The notes beneath the pieces are model-generated. The model did not search any database and was not told the origin of the DNA. It was given only the letters and a program-made list of their open reading frames with translations. From the NCBI GenBank assembly GCA_951812995.1, contig CATOTD010000001.1, positions 62,001 through 126,000 of the forward strand: a DNA stretch of 64,000 bases, in the 5' to 3' direction. Positions within the stretch are counted from its first letter, which is position 1. The number at the start of each line of letters is the position of its first letter. Positions 61,761 through 64,000 of the stretch are shown piece after piece. A program made the translations under genes and the position numbers. Source of the stretch: an uncultured Gammaproteobacteria bacterium. GTDB taxonomy: Bacteria; Pseudomonadota; Gammaproteobacteria; Eutrophobiales; Eutrophobiaceae.

Positions 61761-61966
61761 ATTAAAAATGCCCAACAAGGCACTACATGCGGACAAATTT
61801 TCTGCGGTGCTCCAAATTTGCCACGGAGTAAGACGTTAAGAGTCAGCCGCAAGCAACCAACTTTAACAGGATCGCAGCGGACTTGTTTTATTTGCTATGA
61901 CCTTTGGTTTAGTGACCACTTTTTCAAAACCTTAACCAATCTGTTGTGCTGTGCAAAGGTCTCGGC
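61761..61966. repeat. Gap with another GTGCAAAGGTCTC end
   Basis: No supported gene; a weak open frame on the plus strand ends NLLCCAKVSA. GTGCAAAGGTCTC at 61951-61963 matches the ends at 12419, 12693 and 60312, so an old IS or MITE end is likely. Confidence 0.35.
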
Positions 61967-61968
61967 CT

Positions 61969-61996
61969 AAAAAAACCGGCATTTAAGCCGGTTTTT
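61969..61996. terminator. Rho-independent terminator (usable both ways)
   Basis: Stem CCGGC/GCCGG around ATTTAA, with seven A before and five T after. On the minus strand it ends rpsT transcription, 23 bases after the stop. Confidence 0.75.
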
Positions 61997-62018
61997 ATCC
62001 ATTGTGCCGTTTGACTTT

Positions 62019-62279
62019 CTAAAGTGCTTTTACATGACTATTTAAGCGCGATTTATGTCTGGCGGCCTTGTTTTTGTGAATTATTCCTTTTGAAACCATC
62101 GCATCAATAACAGGAACAGCCGCTTGATAAGCATTTTGTGCCGCTTCTTTGTCTTTTTTTGCAATCGCTGCGACCACTTTCTTGATTTGCGTACGCAACA
62201 TGGAACGCTGACTCGCATTGTGCAGGCGTAGCTTTTCATTTTGCCGCGCACGCTTCTTCGCTGATGCAATATTGGCCAC
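62019..62279 (-). CDS. rpsT: 30S ribosomal protein S20
   Basis: Primary 16S rRNA-binding protein of the small subunit. The 86 residues read [20 protein letters not shown] and [20 protein letters not shown]. It starts with GTG at 62279 after CAGGAGT; a non-ATG start is known for rpsT in E. coli (TTG), where it limits expression. It is divergent from murJ, as in most gammaproteobacteria. Confidence 0.95.
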   Translation of the reverse strand: MANIASAKKRARQNEKLRLHNASQRSMLRTQIKKVVAAIAKKDKEAAQNAYQAAVPVIDAMVSKGIIHKNKAARHKSRLNSHVKAL

Positions 62280-62450
62280 TCTTACAAACTCCTGATCATA
62301 TTTAAAGGCACGCCATAATACGTATATTAAGTCTGTTTGTCAACGCTTGTGCCGTATATGCTATCCTTTAACGGTTTGGTTTAATTAGAAATAAAAACAA
62401 GCAGATAGGTCATATACTTAACAATGAAATTGACTATGGGAATTACTTGA

Positions 62451-63983
62451 ATGAGCAACAGGTTATTGAAATCAACCTTTATAGTGGGTGGGATGACAAC
62501 GATCTCACGCATTTCAGGACTGATACGCGATATTGTAATCGCCCGACTGTTTGGTGCAGGCGTGGGTGTTGATGTCTTTATTGTGGCCTTTCGTATACCC
62601 AATTTTCTGCGCCGTCTCTTTGCCGAAGGTGGTTTTTCTCAGGCCTTTGTCCCCATTTTGGCTGAATATAAAGAACAACGTAATGCCGCCGCGGTTAAAT
62701 CTCTGGTTGATCAAACGGCCGCTACGTTGGGAGTGGTTTTGTTTTTGGTGACATTGATTGGCGTACTGGCCGCGCCGTTGCTGGTTAAGTTGTTTGCCAT
62801 GGGTTTTGATGACACCAGGCATATCATGGCGAGCGATCTCTTGAAAATCACCTTTCCCTACATTTTGTTTATCTCTTTGACGGCCTTTGCGGGCAGCATT
62901 TTGAATACCTATAAACAATTTGCCGTCCCGGCATTTACACCCGTATTGTTGAATCTTTCTCTCATTATTTGTGCTGTCTGGTTGGCACCCAAAATGGCTG
63001 TTCCGGTTACCGCATTGGCCTGGGGCGTTTTGATTGCAGGTATTGCGCAACTCTTGTTTCAGCTACCTTTTTTATTCCGCATGAATCTATTACCACGACC
63101 TGGCTTCAATAAAGACCAGGCCGGCGTGCAGCGCATATTAAAATTAATGCTGCCGACATTATTTGCTGTCTCTATCGTCCAGATCAATTTGCTGGTCGAT
63201 ACGTTGTTCGCATCGTTTCTGGTTGATGGCAGTATTTCCTGGTTATATTTTTCTGATCGTATGGTTGAATTTCCTCTGGGTGTCTTTGGGATCGCATTGG
63301 CGACGGTTTTATTACCGCATTTATCCAGCGTTCATGCGACAAATGCGGCGGCAAAATTTTCCAGCATGATGGATTGGGCCTTGCGCTGGGTTTTTGTAGT
63401 GGCGATCCCGGCTGCATCCGGCCTCGCCGTGCTGGCGGTTCCAATTTTGACGACCCTGTTTCAATATGACGCATTCACACCCTATGCGGCTATCATGTCA
63501 GGAAAAAGTTTATTGGCATACGCATTAGGTTTACCGGCATTCATCCTGATCAAGGTTTTTGCAACGGGCTTTTTTTCCAGACAGGATACAAAAACACCCG
63601 TCAAGATCGGTGCTGTTGCCATGCTGGCAAATATACTATTCAATTTTTTGTTAGTTGCGCAGTTGGCCCATGTTGGGCTGGCTTTGGCGACATCATTATC
63701 GGCTATCTTGCAAGCTGGCTTATTATTTTGTCTGCTAAAAAAAGCGGGCGTTTATAATCCAGCATCCGGTTGGATAAAATTTATCTTGCAGATCATTGTT
63801 GCAGCGACCGCCATGGTGCTCTTGATTATTTATTTTGTAGCAGCACCAGAACAATGGTTTGCCTGGGAAATGCACCAACGTGCCGGGCAGTTAGCGGTGG
63901 CGATTCTTGCTGGCACTGTTTGTTATCTCACCATGCTGTGGATGACAGGGATGCGCTGGCACAGTATGACAGCGCGGCACTGA
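62451..63983 (+). CDS. murJ: Lipid II flippase
   Basis: Moves lipid II across the inner membrane for peptidoglycan synthesis. The 510 residues from ATG 62451 start with the diagnostic MSNRLLKSTFIVGGMTTISR and contain ARLFGAGVGVDVFIVAFRIP NFLRRLFAEGGFSQAFVPIL, and about 14 membrane segments. The length matches the family. In many gammaproteobacteria ribF-ileS-lspA-ispH follow; here the window ends, but ileS-lspA-ispH lie at 30-35 kb. Confidence 0.95.
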   Translation: MSNRLLKSTFIVGGMTTISRISGLIRDIVIARLFGAGVGVDVFIVAFRIPNFLRRLFAEGGFSQAFVPILAEYKEQRNAAAVKSLVDQTAATLGVVLFLVTLIGVLAAPLLVKLFAMGFDDTRHIMASDLLKITFPYILFISLTAFAGSILNTYKQFAVPAFTPVLLNLSLIICAVWLAPKMAVPVTALAWGVLIAGIAQLLFQLPFLFRMNLLPRPGFNKDQAGVQRILKLMLPTLFAVSIVQINLLVDTLFASFLVDGSISWLYFSDRMVEFPLGVFGIALATVLLPHLSSVHATNAAAKFSSMMDWALRWVFVVAIPAASGLAVLAVPILTTLFQYDAFTPYAAIMSGKSLLAYALGLPAFILIKVFATGFFSRQDTKTPVKIGAVAMLANILFNFLLVAQLAHVGLALATSLSAILQAGLLFCLLKKAGVYNPASGWIKFILQIIVAATAMVLLIIYFVAAPEQWFAWEMHQRAGQLAVAILAGTVCYLTMLWMTGMRWHSMTARH

Positions 63984-64000
63984 TCGGTATAATCCATAGC

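Noticed and set aside
61716-61970. 84-residue frame across the IS1595 end and terminator region
   Set aside because: It crosses the terminal repeat and ends at the terminator; at most it contains an IS tail.
62403-62450. IS1595-like terminus upstream of murJ (CATATACTT, GGGAATTAC)
   Set aside because: The two matching words are short, in the wrong order and spacing; more likely chance in the murJ promoter region.

Overview
The window looks like a chromosomal segment of a gammaproteobacterium whose genome is being broken up by insertion sequences (IS). The gammaproteobacterial assignment rests on the dusB-fis-purH-purD run, a gammaproteobacterial-type SpeD start, an hscH-free his pair hisB-hisH, aerobic HemF, and blocks of the rpsT/murJ and ileS-lspA-ispH neighbourhood. 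I cannot name a genus. Core genes are intact and moderately AT-rich. Nearly every accessory gene is truncated, frameshifted or interrupted. Adding up the listed elements, about two fifths of the 64 kb is IS DNA.

Layout. 0-10.4 kb: accessory remnants (unknown gene, a DEAH helicase-nuclease, a DNA methyltransferase piece, an acyltransferase start, the start of speD) cut up by several IS types. 10.5-17.1 kb: purC, a beta carbonic anhydrase, a small lipoprotein, then dusB-fis-purH-purD. 18.9-22.9 kb: deaD, convergent hisB-hisH, divergent hemF. 23-29.3 kb: an IS1595-type element with a BRO-like passenger, then an unknown gene split by two IS. 29.3-34.7 kb: two small envelope proteins and ispH-lspA-ileS. 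34.7-44.2 kb: IS elements around a short gene-cassette array with attC-like sites. 44.7-48.8 kb: an MsbA-like ABC exporter and a PP2C phosphatase/formylglycine-enzyme-like fusion. 48.9-57.8 kb: a large IS1595-bounded module carrying a broken type IIG restriction-modification gene. 57.9-60 kb: obgE-proB. 60-61.8 kb: pentamer repeats and another IS1595-type element. 62-64 kb: rpsT and murJ.

Mobile elements fall into recurring families, named here for convenience: IS256-1 (five copies, A-E), IS256-2 and IS256-3 (fragments), IS5-A (seven copies, a-g, about 1.17 kb), IS5-B (six copies, 1-6, about 1.3 kb), IS5-C (one), and IS1595-like units whose ends read GGGAATTATATACTT. IS256-1, IS5-A and IS5-B each have exactly one copy with an intact transposase here (IS256-1 A, IS5-A a, IS5-B 5). 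Most other IS5-A and IS5-B copies share one identical inactivating deletion per family, so defective lineages appear to have been mobilised in trans.

The most interesting structures are four IS1595-type units with cargo resembling defence or phage genes (type IIG R-M, DEAH helicase-nuclease, HsdR N-domain-like, BRO antirepressor-like), an integron-like cassette array (three genes, three attC-like sites), and an inverted-repeat-bounded element filled with degenerate 5-bp repeats. Purine synthesis (purC, purH, purD), histidine (hisB, hisH), proline (proB), isoprenoid (ispH), haem (hemF) and lipoprotein/peptidoglycan export functions (lspA, murJ) appear intact; spermidine synthesis through speD appears lost at this locus.
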